This document shows, piece after piece, positions 8,679 through 21,176 of a stretch of 64,000 nucleotides of DNA. The notes under the pieces were generated by a model, which was given only the letters and a program-made list of their open reading frames with translations, was not told where the DNA came from and ran no database searches. Positions within the stretch are counted from its first letter, which is position 1, and every line of letters begins with the position of its first letter. The stretch covers positions 750,501 to 814,500 of the forward strand of contig NZ_JAUFQP010000013.1 in NCBI RefSeq assembly GCF_030409805.1, in the 5' to 3' direction. The position numbers and the translations under genes were made by a program. Source of the DNA: Algibacter miyuki (GTDB taxonomy: Bacteria > Bacteroidota > Bacteroidia > Flavobacteriales > Flavobacteriaceae).

Positions 8679-11279
8679 ATGGCTTTTAAAAAAATAAAAA
8701 TCATGTCATTGGTTTTAGCGGTTTGCATTTTGCAAACCGCTTCAATGTATGCTCAAAAAATAGAGTATATTAACGTTGATACCACTAATGGGCATGCCAT
8801 AAAAAATGGAGCTAGTGGTTTTAATGTGCGTATCGCCGATAAAGTATGGAGTTATACACATCCTGATTTTGTGGCTTCAGTAAAAGAGCTAAAACCAGGC
8901 TGGTTACGTTATTTTTCAGGCACGATGGGTGATGCTTTTAGTAGTGCAACCGGGCAGTACGATTTGGATTATATTGCCATGTTCGACCATCAGAAACCGT
9001 TTTTGAAAGGACATCGTTTTGTGGAAGTTAAAGGGCCGCATCGCATTACCGATTTATACCATTTGTTAAGTGAAATCAACGGAAAACTAGTGGTGACCAT
9101 TAATGCATTTTCGGAAACTCCAGAAATGGTTACTGAATTAGCACGCTTCTGCAAGAACAATAATATAAAAGTAGAAACCTGGCAATTTTGCAACGAACCT
9201 TATTTTTATGTGCCAAATAGAAATAGGTATTGGTGGAATGACGGTTATGATTATGCTGCAAAAATGCAACCTTACGCCGAGGCTATTCAGCACGTATTAC
9301 CAGACGCTAAATTAGCGTTGAATTACACTTGGGATGGCGTTTGGACGTTTATGAAAGAAATTAATAAGTTTCAAAAAACAAATGGTGCTTATTGGAACAC
9401 GTTCTCTAAGCATTCTTACGCTCCACATACCGGAAAAAAAGAAACGTTGGATCAGGCATACAAACGTGCCAATACAAAGTTGTTAGAAGCAACAAGTCCG
9501 GCGGCAATGTCGGAAATTGAAGATTATACTTGGAAAGATGTACCAATGATTATCACCGAATTTGGCGTTTGGAATAGTCCGTTAAACGGTATTTATTCGG
9601 GTATTTACAATGTAGAATACATTATGCGCCAGTTGCAGCACACAAATACCACTTATGTTGCGGCACACGAGGTAAGTAATAAGTTTGTGCCTTTGGTTAA
9701 TAAAAATAATTTGCTAGAAGCAGCCTTTAAAAACAATCAACAAATAGATACAGATACTATTGTTACCGGAATTCATAGAGATATTGAAGGGAAAACTTTA
9801 AAAATATATCACGAGGCGACGAATAACTCAAATTTCTTATATAAAACGGATATCTCAAAAATGGTTCAGGTACCCGGTTTAAAAAACACAACGGCTAATG
9901 GCATGTTTGTGCAAACATACAAGGGAAATAACGGTTTTAATTATTTGGTAATAACTAATAGAAGCGGGGAATCTAATCAATTTCAAGTGAAGGTGAATGG
10001 CGAATCGTTAAATGAAACATTATATACAAGTTACATTGCTGCCGATGTTTTAAAAACAAGAAATCCGGATATTCAGGAAACAGAATTTAAAAACGGACTA
10101 ATTACAGTGCGGCCTTTTAGTGTTTCTGTAAGTAAATGGAAAACTAATTCTAGTGCTTTAACAAAGCCCACGATATACAAAGCTAGTATTGAACAATCGG
10201 GTGTGAAATTACAATGGGGGTCAGTTAGTATGGCAACGTCTTACAAAGTGTTTTATGGCACCGAAGCTTCAAGCTTAGATCAATCGGTTGTTGTAAAAAA
10301 TAAAAATGAGGTTCTAATTGAAGATGTTCAGTTTGGAAAATCTTATTATTTTAAAATTCAAGCGTTAAATGATGCTATTGAAAGTCCGATATCGGAACTG
10401 GTTTCAGTAAGTTTCAGTAAACCTGAAAAGCCAGAAATATTCAAGGTTTCAAGACGTGATGATACCGTAACGCTTTTTTGGAAAAGTGTTGCAAATGCCA
10501 AAGGTTACACCATAAATTATAGAAACGAGAACGGAAAACAAGTAAGTATAGATGCCGATAATGTTTTCGGTTATCGTTTGGAAGGCTTTAAGGATGAAAC
10601 AGATTATCAATTTACAGTTTCAGCCTACAATGGTCTGGGTAGCGGCGAAGCTTCCGATAAGGAAAATGTTAGAGTATCATCAAAAGTACCATATAGTCCA
10701 AGAAATATTTCTGCCATAAAGCAGTCAGAAAATACTATTGAAGTAAAGTGGCACAGTCAAGAAAATGTGTCAAAAGAAACGAGTTATAACGTTTATCGAG
10801 GAGACAAACTTCATGAGTTTACAAAAATTGCAACAGCTGTAAAAGACACGATTTTTGTAGATCGTAATATTTCAAATGGAAAACAATATTACTACACCGT
10901 AAAAGGATTAACCGATGCAGGAGAAAGTAACTTTTATCCAAATATTGCGACAGCTTTTTCGGCAGAAAGCAATGGTAAAATCACTATTCAGGTAGTTGAA
11001 ACAAAGGAAGACGGTTATTTAGTTAAGGTCAAATTGAATAAAATTCAAATAAGTTCAAAGGATGCTATTGGTATCATAATCAATAATGTATCTTACTTGA
11101 ATGTTGAGGATATTAAAATTGAAGGTACACGCCGACCGGATGAAAATAAACAGTTTCAGGCTTTTATTCCGCTTTCAAAAGTAAAAACAAACTCAAATTA
11201 TACTATTAAAGCATTTATTACAACACAAGGGAAAACGCTTGAAAGTGCCTTGGTAAATCAATACATTACATCAAAATAA
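8679..11279 (+). CDS. Clan GH-A glycoside hydrolase (GH51/GH79-like) with fibronectin type III domains
   Basis: An 866-residue secreted protein. The ATG at 8679 gives a normal signal peptide (ending SMYAQ); longer in-frame starts overlap the upstream sulfatase. Residues about 25-400 look like a TIM barrel. LRYFSGTMGD resembles the RxPGGT segment of GH51/GH79, Glu173 in FCNEPYF fits the acid/base, Glu294 in ITEFGVW fits the nucleophile, and SKHSY fits the conserved His-Tyr. A beta-sandwich follows, then about three FN3-like domains (residues 500-770). I cannot assign a CAZy family. The placement between a sulfatase and GH2 enzymes suggests it cleaves the backbone or a branch of a sulfated glycan. 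Confidence 0.7.
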   Translation: MAFKKIKIMSLVLAVCILQTASMYAQKIEYINVDTTNGHAIKNGASGFNVRIADKVWSYTHPDFVASVKELKPGWLRYFSGTMGDAFSSATGQYDLDYIAMFDHQKPFLKGHRFVEVKGPHRITDLYHLLSEINGKLVVTINAFSETPEMVTELARFCKNNNIKVETWQFCNEPYFYVPNRNRYWWNDGYDYAAKMQPYAEAIQHVLPDAKLALNYTWDGVWTFMKEINKFQKTNGAYWNTFSKHSYAPHTGKKETLDQAYKRANTKLLEATSPAAMSEIEDYTWKDVPMIITEFGVWNSPLNGIYSGIYNVEYIMRQLQHTNTTYVAAHEVSNKFVPLVNKNNLLEAAFKNNQQIDTDTIVTGIHRDIEGKTLKIYHEATNNSNFLYKTDISKMVQVPGLKNTTANGMFVQTYKGNNGFNYLVITNRSGESNQFQVKVNGESLNETLYTSYIAADVLKTRNPDIQETEFKNGLITVRPFSVSVSKWKTNSSALTKPTIYKASIEQSGVKLQWGSVSMATSYKVFYGTEASSLDQSVVVKNKNEVLIEDVQFGKSYYFKIQALNDAIESPISELVSVSFSKPEKPEIFKVSRRDDTVTLFWKSVANAKGYTINYRNENGKQVSIDADNVFGYRLEGFKDETDYQFTVSAYNGLGSGEASDKENVRVSSKVPYSPRNISAIKQSENTIEVKWHSQENVSKETSYNVYRGDKLHEFTKIATAVKDTIFVDRNISNGKQYYYTVKGLTDAGESNFYPNIATAFSAESNGKITIQVVETKEDGYLVKVKLNKIQISSKDAIGIIINNVSYLNVEDIKIEGTRRPDENKQFQAFIPLSKVKTNSNYTIKAFITTQGKTLESALVNQYITSK

Positions 11280-14444
<3,165 letters not shown>

Positions 14445-14460
14445 TAAAAAAAGAAATTAC

Positions 14461-14490
14461 ATGCGCGCTTTTTTTATTAAAGGCGCGCAT
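14461..14490 (+). terminator. GC-rich hairpin between the two GH2 genes
   Basis: ATGCGCGC (14461-14468) pairs with GCGCGCAT (14483-14490), and TTT near the loop can pair with AAA on the other side. The hairpin is GC-rich in an AT-rich neighbourhood and is followed by TTTAAAT. It may act as a partial terminator or as an mRNA-stabilising structure that lowers expression of the second GH2 gene. Confidence 0.5.
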
Positions 14491-14509
14491 TTTAAATATT
14501 TGAAATAAT

Positions 14510-17500
14510 ATGCCGAAACAGGTTGAGAGTTTTAAAATAAATAAAGTATTTACCGTCCTTTTTGGCTTGCTATGCTTGTGTATAGTAAGTTGTGAACAAG
14601 GCGGTACTGCTATAGAAACACGCTTACGTACTAGCTTTGATGCCGATTGGAAGTTTATCCAAGAGAACGTTAAAGGTGCCGAGGTGGTCGATTTTAATGA
14701 TGCAAATTGGAAAACCATAAACGTTCCACACGATTGGAGTATCGAAGGGGAATACCATGAAAGCAACCCTATGGGGGCGCAAGCGGGGTATTTACCGGCC
14801 GGTTTTGGTTGGTATAGAAAAACTATTGATGTACCCAACTCGTGGAAAGGTAAACAGGTTGAAATTGCTTTCGATGGTGTGTTTATGAATAGCACAGTTT
14901 GGGCTAATGGCGTAAAATTAGGCAACCGTCCTTATGGTTGGGTGTCTTTCGCTTACGATATTAGTGAAATTGCCGAAAATGCTAATCAAATTACATTTGC
15001 AGTGCATGTGGATAATGAGAAGCAACCTGCGGCACGTTGGTACACCGGTAGTGGTATTTATGCCCACACTTGGATTGATGTTAAAAACAAAACGAACATT
15101 GCTCGCGATGGTATTTTTATAACAACAGAAGGCGAACAGGTGTTTATTGAAACGGAATTTTCTCCGGAAAATGATAATGTCAAAAACGCCGTATTGGTAA
15201 ACTCTATCGTTGATAATAATGGGGTAATTGTAACGTCTTCTGAAGAAAAAATTGATAATCTTAGTGCTACAGCTAAAACCGAATTATCACTTTCTAAACC
15301 AAATCTTTGGTCTACCGAAACGCCTTATTTATACACTCTGAAAAGTGAATTATTGGTGAATGATAAATTAGTTGACGTTGTGGAAACTAAATTTGGTGTT
15401 CGTGATATTGAATGGATTGCCGAAACGGGAATGTGGATTAATGGTGAAAATGTAAAGCTTCAAGGCGTTTGTAATCATCAAGATGCCGGGGCTTTAGGTG
15501 CTGCGGTGCCTGATAAAATTTTACGTTTCAGAATTCAGCAATTAAAAAACATGGGCGTAAATGCCATTAGAACATCGCACAATCCGCAAACGCCTATATT
15601 TTATGAGCTTTGTGATGAAATGGGGATGTTAGTCATGGACGAAATTTTTGATGGATGGATGAAAAAAGCCAAAAACGATTATGGTGCACACTTTTTTGAT
15701 CAGTGGTGGAAGAAAGATTTAACCGATTGGATTAAGCGTGATAGAAACCATCCGTCTATAGTAATATATAGTGTTGGTAATGAAACCCGTGGGGCTATTG
15801 CTAAAGATTTAGTAGCAGAATGTAATCTCCTAGATCCAACAAGACCTGTAACATCTGGACATTCAGGATCTGATTTTATGAATGTTTTAGGTGTAAACGG
15901 AAGTAGTGAAAAGCAAGGTTATTTAGAAAACTTAACTGAAAAACAAAAAGGAAAAGTTTTTATAGGAACAGAAAATACACATACTTGGCAAGTTCGCGGT
16001 TTTTACCGAACAAAAACATGGTTTAGAGATGGCTATCCTAATAAAAATCAGAGACCATACGAGCTTCCAGATTTAACGGAAGAAGAAGTCTTTACTCACG
16101 ATTGGGTAGATGAATTAGATAGAAAAAATAGAAAGCAAATATTTAACTCAAGTTATGATAATGCTACGGTACGTGTGTCTTCTAGATTAAACATCGAACA
16201 ACTTCGTGATATTCCGGCCTATGCAGGATCGTTCCGTTGGACGGGGTACGATTATATCGGCGAAGCCGGTTATGTGCACGGTGGTTGGCCTTTTAAAGCG
16301 TTTATGGGTGGTGCAATTGATTTAGCTAACTTTGAAAAAGACTTATTTTACTTATATCAAAGTCAATGGACAAGCGAGCCTATGGTGCACGTTTTACCAC
16401 ACTGGACACATCCAAAGGTCGCTTTAGGAACCGAAATTCCGGTTTGGGTATATTCTAATTGTGACGAAGTGGAATTGTTTTTTAATAACACATCATTAGG
16501 GAAATTAAAACCTGGAACAGCTTGGGATGAAATGCAATGCCAATGGATGGTAAAATGGCAACCAGGAACTTTAAAAGCTGTAGGTTATAAGGCAGGAAAA
16601 GTAGTTTCAGAAGAAATTGTACAAACCGCGGCACAACCTTCAAAAATACAATTATCTATTGATGGTGAACCACTTGGGAACATTAGCCAAGATATTGTAC
16701 AGGTGCGCGTTTCTACTACCGATAGTTTAGGTGTTTTTTACCCTTACGGGGAAAACAGAACGTTCTTTAATATTTTGGGTGCTGGTAAAATTAAAGCGCT
16801 AGACAACGGTAGTCCTGTTGATGTAGAGCAGCATGTTGGTCCAAATCACAGAACAGCATTTTATGGCCTAACTCGTGCTTATATTGAATCTACAGACGAA
16901 ACGGGTGCTATTAATTTGATGGCAAGCTGTATTTTAGGAGAGAAAAAACAAATTACATCCAACGTGGTGAGTATTGATACCGAAATTATTAATTTAAGAG
17001 GACATCAAATAGATCCTAAAATTGAAGTTTTCTATACGATAAACGGCGATACCCCGACAATAGAATCTACTAAATATCAAAATAGTTTTAAAATTGAAAA
17101 GGAAGCTACCGTTAAAGCATTAATTGTTGTTGATGGTGTTGAAAAGCAAGTCTTAGAAGAACGTTTTGGTGAAAAGGAAGGTTTTACTTGGAATAAGAGT
17201 ACCGGCAATCAAGAACAAATAGGAGAGCAGGCCGAAGAAGCAACGCTTAGCCAAGCTAAAATTATGTCTAAAGGCGCCAACTTTAAAGGAAAAGGCTATG
17301 TAAGCATGGATAAGGTTAAAGGCGCTTCAATCTCTTGGTATCAAGAAAATGATGGTGGTGCAGGCGAAGTGGACTTATATGTACGTTATAGCGCCAAATT
17401 TAAAGAGGTAGCGGGTACTTATATTAAAGTTAGTGTGAACGGGAAAGTGGTTAATGCGAAGTTGTTTCTAGCGAATTCTTCAAACTGGGCAACAGCTTGG

Positions 17501-17605
17501 AGCAAAGTTAAATTACCAATTCAAATAGATCGTGGTGCTAATACTATAAAAATTGAAACCCTAGAAGATCGGGGTGTACTAATTGATGAGATTATTATCA
17601 ATTAA
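14510..17605 (+). CDS. GH2 glycoside hydrolase with DUF4982-type and C-terminal carbohydrate-binding domains
   Basis: A 1031-residue lipoprotein (lipobox CIVSCEQ). GH2 sugar-binding domain at about 40-190, immunoglobulin-like domain, and TIM barrel with Glu425 in YSVGNETRG as acid/base and Glu488 in FIGTENTH as likely nucleophile. A DUF4982-like sandwich follows. A chitobiase C-terminal-like segment (VFYTINGDTPT) lies near 845, and residues about 915-1031 look like a CBM6/CBM35-type module. GENQ-type beta-galactosidase motifs of LacZ are absent, so beta-galactosidase, beta-glucuronidase-like or other specificity is possible. It ends the first PUL operon. Confidence 0.85.
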   Translation: MPKQVESFKINKVFTVLFGLLCLCIVSCEQGGTAIETRLRTSFDADWKFIQENVKGAEVVDFNDANWKTINVPHDWSIEGEYHESNPMGAQAGYLPAGFGWYRKTIDVPNSWKGKQVEIAFDGVFMNSTVWANGVKLGNRPYGWVSFAYDISEIAENANQITFAVHVDNEKQPAARWYTGSGIYAHTWIDVKNKTNIARDGIFITTEGEQVFIETEFSPENDNVKNAVLVNSIVDNNGVIVTSSEEKIDNLSATAKTELSLSKPNLWSTETPYLYTLKSELLVNDKLVDVVETKFGVRDIEWIAETGMWINGENVKLQGVCNHQDAGALGAAVPDKILRFRIQQLKNMGVNAIRTSHNPQTPIFYELCDEMGMLVMDEIFDGWMKKAKNDYGAHFFDQWWKKDLTDWIKRDRNHPSIVIYSVGNETRGAIAKDLVAECNLLDPTRPVTSGHSGSDFMNVLGVNGSSEKQGYLENLTEKQKGKVFIGTENTHTWQVRGFYRTKTWFRDGYPNKNQRPYELPDLTEEEVFTHDWVDELDRKNRKQIFNSSYDNATVRVSSRLNIEQLRDIPAYAGSFRWTGYDYIGEAGYVHGGWPFKAFMGGAIDLANFEKDLFYLYQSQWTSEPMVHVLPHWTHPKVALGTEIPVWVYSNCDEVELFFNNTSLGKLKPGTAWDEMQCQWMVKWQPGTLKAVGYKAGKVVSEEIVQTAAQPSKIQLSIDGEPLGNISQDIVQVRVSTTDSLGVFYPYGENRTFFNILGAGKIKALDNGSPVDVEQHVGPNHRTAFYGLTRAYIESTDETGAINLMASCILGEKKQITSNVVSIDTEIINLRGHQIDPKIEVFYTINGDTPTIESTKYQNSFKIEKEATVKALIVVDGVEKQVLEERFGEKEGFTWNKSTGNQEQIGEQAEEATLSQAKIMSKGANFKGKGYVSMDKVKGASISWYQENDGGAGEVDLYVRYSAKFKEVAGTYIKVSVNGKVVNAKLFLANSSNWATAWSKVKLPIQIDRGANTIKIETLEDRGVLIDEIIIN

Positions 17606-17625
17606 GAGTTTCATATCAATTCAAC

Positions 17626-17669
17626 GAAAAAGGGTCAAGGTTTTTAATTAAATCTTGACCCTTTTTTTC
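17626..17669 (+). terminator. Rho-independent terminator of the first PUL operon
   Basis: AAAAAGGGTCAAG (about 17627-17639) pairs with CTTGACCCTTTTT (from 17654) across a 14-bp loop, with a T run after it. It lies 20 bp past the second GH2 stop codon and separates the sulfatase-GH2 block from the SusC/D block. Confidence 0.9.
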
Positions 17670-17819
17670 TTTATATGGTTTGGGAATTATATGCTAAATT
17701 AATCTATAAGTACTTTATTTTAATTAAAATAACATTTTCTTAAAAAGAGACATATGTTGCGCCATTATAGCCTAAAATATCGTTATTTGTAAGATATTTC
17801 CTGTTTAAATTAGTTAAAA

Positions 17820-17875
17820 GCAACATTTTGAACCCTTATTTGAGAATGTTAAGACGTGTAAACCCCCTATTTTTG
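17820..17875 (+). promoter_or_regulatory. PUL promoter B: GCAACATTT box plus TATTTTTG -7 element
   Basis: GCAACATTT at 17820-17828 precedes TATTTTTG (TAnnTTTG consensus) at 17868-17875, the same 48-bp offset as at promoter A. CCCTTATTTGAGA downstream of the box closely matches TCCTTAATTGAGA at the same offset in promoter C. A partial inverted copy, ATGTTGC, lies upstream at 17754-17760. The rest of the 17670-18076 gap (407 bp) shows no gene apart from the short leader at 18027. Confidence 0.6.
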
Positions 17876-18026
17876 ACCTAGTATTTCTTAATAAAAAGAT
17901 AAGAACATGTTAAAAGTTACCCAAAATAAGTTTTCAGGAAAATTTGACAGTTTTTAAAAAGGAGATTACTAAATACTAAATAGTACCAAAGTAAATGTTC
18001 AATTTAACTAAACTAAATTATTAAAA

Positions 18027-18080
18027 ATGATGAATATACAATGGCTATATTCTACTAATTCGGAAAATTCTAATTTATGA
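18027..18080 (+). CDS. Possible 17-residue leader peptide overlapping the SusC start
   Basis: An ATG-ATG start after an A-rich TTAAAA tract opens a 17-codon frame (MMNIQWLYSTNSENSNL). Its TGA stop overlaps the SusC ATG in an ATGA arrangement. The SusC start itself is preceded by a pyrimidine-rich TTCTAATTT with no evident ribosome-binding signal, so coupled re-initiation is plausible. It may equally be chance; no homolog is known to me. Confidence 0.3.
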   Translation: MMNIQWLYSTNSENSNL

Positions 18081-21000
18081 AGAAAATCAAAATATTTTTA
18101 CTATTGATATCCATATCCTGGAGTTCTTTTGCTCAGGATGTTGTCCAGGGGGTTGTAACGGACGAAACGGGAATGCCAATTCCGGGTATTAATGTTCTCG
18201 AAAAAGGGAAAAGTAATGGTGCTGTTACAGATTTCGATGGAGCCTATAAGTTTAGCGTGTCTCCAAATGCGGTTTTAGTATTTTCAAGTATTGGGTTTCA
18301 AACTCAAGAAATTAAAGTAGCAGAAGGCAAGACGATTAACGTAACAATGAAGGAAGACATTCAAAGTCTTACCGAAATTGTTGTTGTGGGGTACGGAAAG
18401 CAAAAAAAGGAAAGTGTATTAGGAGCAATAAGTCAGATAAAAGGAGAAGAGATTTTAGAATCCGGATCTAGTAATGTTACTAATGCTTTAAGTGGAGCTT
18501 CTCCTGGTCTTGTCGTTGTTCAAGGTTCTGGACAGCCAGGTGCTGATGATGGCGATATTTTTATTAGAGGTAACGCAAACCCTTTAATATTAGTAGATGG
18601 TGTTGAAATTGTTGGAGGATTTGCCAATATAAACCCGAGAGATGTTGAAAACATAAGTACTTTGAAAGATGGTGCTGCAACAGCTGTTTACGGTATTAGA
18701 GGTGCAAACGGTGTTATCATTATTACTACAAAACGAGGAAAAACAGGCAGACCAAAAGTGAGCTACAATAGTGAGTTTTCTTTAAAATCTGTACTTAATG
18801 AACCCGATAATGTTCTCGATGCTTATACGGCGCAAAGTGCTTTTAATACAGGAATATTAAACGACCAAGCCTATGCTAGTGGATATTCATCTGCGGTTGA
18901 CTTAGGGCATTGGAGAGATGGCGATTTACCATACATTTACCCAAATACAGATTGGTTTGATGTTGCCATAAGAGATGATTATGCTACAAGTTTAAATCAA
19001 ACTATTTCCGTTAGAGGAGGTTCTGATTTTGTAAAATACTATGCGTCTGCAGGGTATTTAACAGAAGGTGATATCACTAAAACAGAAAAACTTTTTAATT
19101 ACGATCCTGAATTTAAATTTAAAAGATACACTTTTAGAGGAAATTTAGATTTTACCTTAACTAAAACGACACGTTTAAATACAAGCGTTAGTAGCCGTTT
19201 AGAAGATAAAAATCAACCTGGTAACGGTAGTGATATTAGTTTTTTAGGAATATATAACTCGGCACCTGGTGGCGTAGTACCTGTATATCCTGCAAGTGTT
19301 TTAGAACAATATCCAGATCCATTTTTTCCAGGGTTAGTAGAGCCTAGGTTTGGAAATGGACGAAATATTTACACCGGTATTAATGCGAGTGGAACATCTC
19401 AAGATAATAAAACGGTTTTTTCTATAGATTTAGAATTGGAACAAGATTTAGACTTTATTACAGAAGGTTTAACTTTTACAGGTAAATACAACTATATAAG
19501 CTCTTACACCACCAGAAGTAGAATTGCTTATGATGCCACAATAGATCCTAGATTAGATACCTATACTTTAGATCGCGATGGATCATGGATTTCTGCTGAA
19601 GGTGTAGAATATGAGCGTCCTTTAGAATTTATTTTAGGAAGTGAAAGTATTAATGATAGTCAAGAAATTGCTTATCAACGCGCACAACTAAATTACCAAC
19701 GTTCTTTTGGCAAACATAGCGTTACTGGTTTAGCGCTTGTTAGCCGTAATAAACGTGTAAGTAATACATCATTTCCCTTTTTTAACGAAGATTATGTTGG
19801 GCGTGCAACTTATAATTACGATTCTCGCTACTTCTTCGAAATTAGTGGATCTTATAATGGAGATGAAACCTTTGATGAGGGCTACCGTTTTAAACTTTTT
19901 CCTTCCTTTGCCGTTGGAATTAATTTAGCAAAAGAGAAGTTTATAAAAGATAATATACCCGAAATCAACAACTTCAAAATAAGATATTCTTATGGTGAAA
20001 CTGGGTCTAAAGCTGGTTTAGGTAGTAATCGTTGGCCATATTTAAGTTTCTACGATTTTTATGGAGACTCTAGCGCTCCAAACACAGAAAAAAGACCAAA
20101 TTCTAGATATTATTTCGGGATAGATATAGATGATCCTCTTTTAATAATTACAGAATCTCAAATTGGTAATCCGGTGTTAACTTGGGCAACTGTAACAAAA
20201 CAAAATATTGGTGTTGAATTCGGGCTTTTTAATAATAAGCTATCAGGAGAAGTTGATTTTTTCAAAGATTCTAGAACCGATTTAATTAATATTCCTGGGC
20301 CTAATAGATTTCCTGCTTTTTATGGTTTTTCTGCAGAATTACCATTTGTTAATTTAGGAACCTCAGAAAGTCATGGTTATGAAGTGTCTCTAACCTACAA
20401 AAATAGTACTTCAGGAGGATTTAAGTATTCTGCAACCGCGTTTTACGGTTTTAATGAAAACCGAATTCTTACAAGTGCATTAGATGGTCTTGGAACTACA
20501 GCATATACATCAATTTCAGGAAAGCCTGCTGGAGCTTCAGCTCTATTGCAAACAGATGGTTATTTCCAAAATATTGATGAAGTAGTAAATTTTCCTACCG
20601 TTAGTGGTGCACCAGGTTTAGGAGATTATAGATATATAGACTATAACGCAAATGGAGGCATAACAGAGAATGACGATCAAGTGAGATTCGATTTACCAAA
20701 TGCACCAAAAAATAGTTATAGTTTTAAATTAAGTGCTTCTTATAAAGGATGGTCGCTTAGTGCTTTAATTAATGGTGTAGAAGGACACAAAGGACTTGTA
20801 AATAGTGATTTAGCGTTTGCACTTCCTGATGGGCTTGCAACAGGTTTATATGAGCATTTAGATTATTGGACACCCACCAATACAAATGCCGCATATCCGG
20901 CTTTACATGCTTTAGCTAATCCTAATTCTATAAATAATTCTACAGCTAGAATTGTAGATTTAGATTATATCAAATTAAGAAGTGTAAATCTGGGGTATAA

Positions 21001-21166
21001 TTTTGATATGAGCAATAGTAAAACATTGAGTGATTTGAGAGTGTATCTTAATGGGAATAATCTTTTTGTAATTTCTGATTTAGATTATGGAGACCCTGAA
21101 GCAAACACCCCTGGGGCCTACCCAATACTTAGAAGAATAAATTTAGGTATAAACATGACTTTTTAA
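18077..21166 (+). CDS. SusC-like TonB-dependent outer membrane transporter 1
   Basis: A 1029-residue outer-membrane barrel that imports oligosaccharides with its SusD lid. Signal peptide (ending SSFAQ), CarboxypepD_reg-like domain at about 22-95 (GVVTDETGMPIPGINV, FDGAYKFSV), SusC signature VVVGYGKQKKESV, and a plug domain with GIRGANGVIIITTKRG near 220. The barrel ends in a C-terminal aromatic residue (INMTF). It starts the transporter operon behind promoter B, and susD follows 10 bp later. Confidence 0.95.
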   Translation: MKKIKIFLLLISISWSSFAQDVVQGVVTDETGMPIPGINVLEKGKSNGAVTDFDGAYKFSVSPNAVLVFSSIGFQTQEIKVAEGKTINVTMKEDIQSLTEIVVVGYGKQKKESVLGAISQIKGEEILESGSSNVTNALSGASPGLVVVQGSGQPGADDGDIFIRGNANPLILVDGVEIVGGFANINPRDVENISTLKDGAATAVYGIRGANGVIIITTKRGKTGRPKVSYNSEFSLKSVLNEPDNVLDAYTAQSAFNTGILNDQAYASGYSSAVDLGHWRDGDLPYIYPNTDWFDVAIRDDYATSLNQTISVRGGSDFVKYYASAGYLTEGDITKTEKLFNYDPEFKFKRYTFRGNLDFTLTKTTRLNTSVSSRLEDKNQPGNGSDISFLGIYNSAPGGVVPVYPASVLEQYPDPFFPGLVEPRFGNGRNIYTGINASGTSQDNKTVFSIDLELEQDLDFITEGLTFTGKYNYISSYTTRSRIAYDATIDPRLDTYTLDRDGSWISAEGVEYERPLEFILGSESINDSQEIAYQRAQLNYQRSFGKHSVTGLALVSRNKRVSNTSFPFFNEDYVGRATYNYDSRYFFEISGSYNGDETFDEGYRFKLFPSFAVGINLAKEKFIKDNIPEINNFKIRYSYGETGSKAGLGSNRWPYLSFYDFYGDSSAPNTEKRPNSRYYFGIDIDDPLLIITESQIGNPVLTWATVTKQNIGVEFGLFNNKLSGEVDFFKDSRTDLINIPGPNRFPAFYGFSAELPFVNLGTSESHGYEVSLTYKNSTSGGFKYSATAFYGFNENRILTSALDGLGTTAYTSISGKPAGASALLQTDGYFQNIDEVVNFPTVSGAPGLGDYRYIDYNANGGITENDDQVRFDLPNAPKNSYSFKLSASYKGWSLSALINGVEGHKGLVNSDLAFALPDGLATGLYEHLDYWTPTNTNAAYPALHALANPNSINNSTARIVDLDYIKLRSVNLGYNFDMSNSKTLSDLRVYLNGNNLFVISDLDYGDPEANTPGAYPILRRINLGINMTF

Positions 21167-21176
21167 ATAAAAAAAT

